Below, piece by piece: positions 22,597 through 24,433 of a stretch of DNA of 24,433 bases. The stretch's first letter is position 1, and every line of letters begins with the position of its first letter. The notes beneath the pieces are model-generated. The model searched no databases. It was not told the DNA's origin and worked only from the letters and a program-made list of their open reading frames with translations. This stretch comes from an uncultured Oscillospiraceae bacterium (GTDB lineage: Bacteria; Bacillota; Clostridia; Oscillospirales; Oscillospiraceae): positions 1 to 24,433 of the forward strand of contig CAKTIE010000022.1 of assembly GCA_934565655.1 (NCBI GenBank), read 5' to 3'. Position numbers and translations under genes: made by a program.

Positions 22597-23524
22597 AAAA
22601 CGAAACCACTTCGTTTTTCGGTTTTTCGGTGGCGTGGATGTCGGAGACGTACAGCACCGGGCCTTCGCCCTGATAGGCGTCGCAGTTCTCCTTGCGGACG
22701 GTGGCGGTCAGCTCCACCCAGTCCCGGTTCTTGAACTTGTCCAGTCCTTCGCCGCGGCATACCAGCGCCAGGAACTGCATGTCGTTTTCGCAGCACACCA
22801 TGGCGAAGCGGCCGGGGCAGTGGACGCCCTTGAACTTCTTGGAGTGGCACATCAGGGCCTTGAAGGTGACGGTGATGCCGTCGTAGCGGTCGGTGTTGTC
22901 CATCAGGTCAACGTACCACACGCCGTACTCGTCATCCGGCACGTCCAGATGGCCGCTGCTGAGATCGAACGGGGACATGTCGGGGGTCATATACTCCTCG
23001 CTGGTGCCGTCGGCGTTCTCCAGATAGATGTCGGCCCGGCGGTTCACCATCTTCAGGTTGCGGCTGCGGAGCTGGGCGCGCAGCTCCTCGTTGCAGCGGT
23101 TGAAGATCAGCAGGTCGGCGTTGGCGATCTTCTCCATCATCAGCTGGCCCATGTTGCGGACATAGGTCTCGAAGGTGGTGGCGTCCACCAGCACCATGAT
23201 CTGGTATAAGATCCAGTTGGCGGGGAAGCCCTCCCGGTACAGGGGCTCCATCTGCCACATGCCGTTATACTCCATGATGACCTGCTTGGGGCGGTACTGC
23301 TTTTCCAGCTTCTTGAACAGGGCCGGAGTCATCTGCTCCGGGTCATCGATGGTGTAGGTGAACACGTTCTGCAGCACCTTGGGATCGTACTCGTTCTCGC
23401 CCTCCTCGCAGCAGATCAGCAGCGTGCGGTCCTCGGCGGCAAAGCCGTCCTTCAGGATGCCGTTGATGAAATCCGTCTTTCCGGCGTCCAGAAATCCGGC
23501 AATGAGATAAACAGGAATATCCAT
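22595..23524 (-). CDS. G3E-family GTPase with C-terminal CCEN-type domain
   Basis: 309 residues from ATG at 23524; AAGGAGA upstream overlaps the stop of the preceding gene. P-loop GFLDAGKT at 10-17, LLICCEEGENEYD after strand 2, and FNRCNEE in place of NKxD. The N-terminal 180 residues are of the G3E (CobW/HypB/UreG) class. The C-terminal part, with CHSKKFKGVHCPGRFAMVCCENDMQFLALVC, is rich in cysteine and recalls the TIGR03943/DUF1980-type domain, perhaps metal-binding. It follows a His-rich CobW protein by 15 bases, so both likely handle one metal, probably zinc; that is inference. Confidence 0.85.
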   Translation of the reverse strand: MDIPVYLIAGFLDAGKTDFINGILKDGFAAEDRTLLICCEEGENEYDPKVLQNVFTYTIDDPEQMTPALFKKLEKQYRPKQVIMEYNGMWQMEPLYREGFPANWILYQIMVLVDATTFETYVRNMGQLMMEKIANADLLIFNRCNEELRAQLRSRNLKMVNRRADIYLENADGTSEEYMTPDMSPFDLSSGHLDVPDDEYGVWYVDLMDNTDRYDGITVTFKALMCHSKKFKGVHCPGRFAMVCCENDMQFLALVCRGEGLDKFKNRDWVELTATVRKENCDAYQGEGPVLYVSDIHATEKPKNEVVSF

Positions 23525-23539
23525 AGGCTCGTTGTCTCC

Positions 23540-24433
23540 TTACAGGCCGAACAGCTCGTGGAGCTCGTGCTCGTCCAGGTTTGCGCCGATGACGCACAGG
23601 CGGCCGGTGTAGTCGGCGGGGCCGAAGCGCACCTCATGCTCCTCCGGCACATAGTCGAAGTGCAGCCACTTGCCCTCGCCGTTGGGGACGATGCCCTTGG
23701 CCCGGACGATCTGGCCGTAGTCGCCGCTGTCCAGTGCCGTCAGGATCTGGTGAAGCTGCTCCTCGGTGAAGGGCTTCACCGTCTCCTCGCCCCAGGAGGT
23801 GAACACCTCGTCGGCGTGGTGATGATGGTGATGGCAGCCGCAGTGGGGATCGTCGCACTCCTCGCCGTCATGGTGATGGTGATGCTCGTGGTCATGCTCG
23901 TCATGATCATGGTCATGATGGTGCTCATGCTCCTCCTCATGATCATGATGGTGGCAGCAGTGGTCATGCTCGTGGTCATCATCGTCGTCGTGATCGTGGT
24001 GATGATGGCAGTGGTCGTGCTCCTCATGCTCGTCGTGATCATGATGCTCATGCTCATGCTCATGCTCATCGGCTTCATGCTCGGCACGCATCTTCTCCAG
24101 CATCTCGTCAGCCAGAGAGACCTTCTCCACGGCGGCCAGAATGGTCTTGCCGTCGATCTGATCCCAGGGCGTGGTGATGATGGCGGCGGTGGGATTCTTC
24201 TCCCGCAGCATGGCCGCGGCGGCCTCCAGCTTCTCCTGGGACAGCTTCTGGGTACGGCTGAGGATGATGGTGCCGGCAGACTCGATCTGGTTATTATAGA
24301 ACTCACCGAAGTTCTTCATGTAGACCTTCACCTTGCTGGCGTCGGCCACGGTGACAAAGCTGTTCAGCTTCATGTCCGGCACGTCCTTCACGGTGTTCTC
24401 CACCGCCACGATCACGTCGGAGAGCTTGCCCAC
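23540..24433 (-). CDS. CobW/COG0523-type metallochaperone GTPase, partial, with His-rich tract
   Basis: 297 codons are open to the window edge. The first visible GTG is probably internal, since the P-loop and metal-binding CxCC of the family should lie upstream. Visible parts: VGKLSDVIVAVENTVKDVPD, ILSRTQKL in the G4 place, then residues 119-206 (bases 23816-24079) with 42 His and 6 Cys among 88 residues, mixed with Asp and Glu. The CobW C-terminal domain follows (VRAKGIVPNGEGKWLHFDYV, RLCVIGANLD). Such proteins deliver metals, often zinc, to apo-enzymes. It is followed after 15 bases by a second G3E GTPase in the same operon. Confidence 0.92.
   Translation of the reverse strand: MGKLSDVIVAVENTVKDVPDMKLNSFVTVADASKVKVYMKNFGEFYNNQIESAGTIILSRTQKLSQEKLEAAAAMLREKNPTAAIITTPWDQIDGKTILAAVEKVSLADEMLEKMRAEHEADEHEHEHEHHDHDEHEEHDHCHHHHDHDDDDDHEHDHCCHHHDHEEEHEHHHDHDHDEHDHEHHHHHDGEECDDPHCGCHHHHHHADEVFTSWGEETVKPFTEEQLHQILTALDSGDYGQIVRAKGIVPNGEGKWLHFDYVPEEHEVRFGPADYTGRLCVIGANLDEHELHELFGL

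Noticed and set aside
24431..24433. GTG at the window edge as the start of the His-rich GTPase
   Set aside because: The family's P-loop and metal-site motifs are missing from the visible part, so the true start must lie beyond the window.

Overview
This window looks like chromosomal DNA from a GC-rich, spore-forming Firmicute, most likely a gut clostridium of the Oscillospiraceae/Ruminococcaceae type. That placement is inference. It rests on the sporulation genes yqfC, yqfD and ylbJ, an HPr with both His15 and Ser46, MutS2, strong AGGAGG ribosome binding sites, and GC-rich intergenic hairpin repeats. No phage, plasmid, CRISPR, rRNA or tRNA genes were seen.

Layout. 1-1100: the 3' end of lepA with its terminator, a free-standing pair of palindromic repeats, then a small module in which an unknown 55-residue gene and an XRE-type regulator diverge from a shared region with two matching palindromic operators. 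1100-10253: a long minus-strand block, in transcription order yqfC-yqfD, phoH-ybeY, era-yqzL-recO, mutS2 and ptsH. It is a reduced version of the Bacillus yqfC-to-recO cluster and combines sporulation, ribosome maturation and DNA repair. Three of its gaps (3925-4419, 6226-6714, 8166-8772) hold no genes but large structured repeat elements. 10355-13416: plus-strand ylbJ (sporulation membrane protein), then proB-proA (first two steps of proline synthesis). 13420-13656: a second, unrelated repeat element with terminal inverted repeats. 13659-15404: minus-strand CarD-like regulator with a terminator in its leader, and a udp-glsB operon. 15613-16062: a lipoprotein of unknown function. 16402-20873: a MarR repressor that probably controls itself and a two-subunit ABC exporter, followed by cytidine deaminase. 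20955-22465: a lipoprotein overlapping a DHHW-type SGNH-like protein. 22595-24433: two tandem minus-strand G3E-family GTPases; the upstream one is cut by the window edge and carries a very His-rich tract.

The most interesting non-gene signal is the repeat family at 4051-4353, 6275-6705 and 8210-8767. Five arms each carry three consecutive hairpins whose stems differ in sequence but stay paired through compensating changes. Two arm subtypes are joined head to head around a modular pair of palindromes that also occurs alone beside lepA. The conservation is of structure rather than protein, which suggests a mobile or RNA-level element. No search could be run, so novelty is not claimed.
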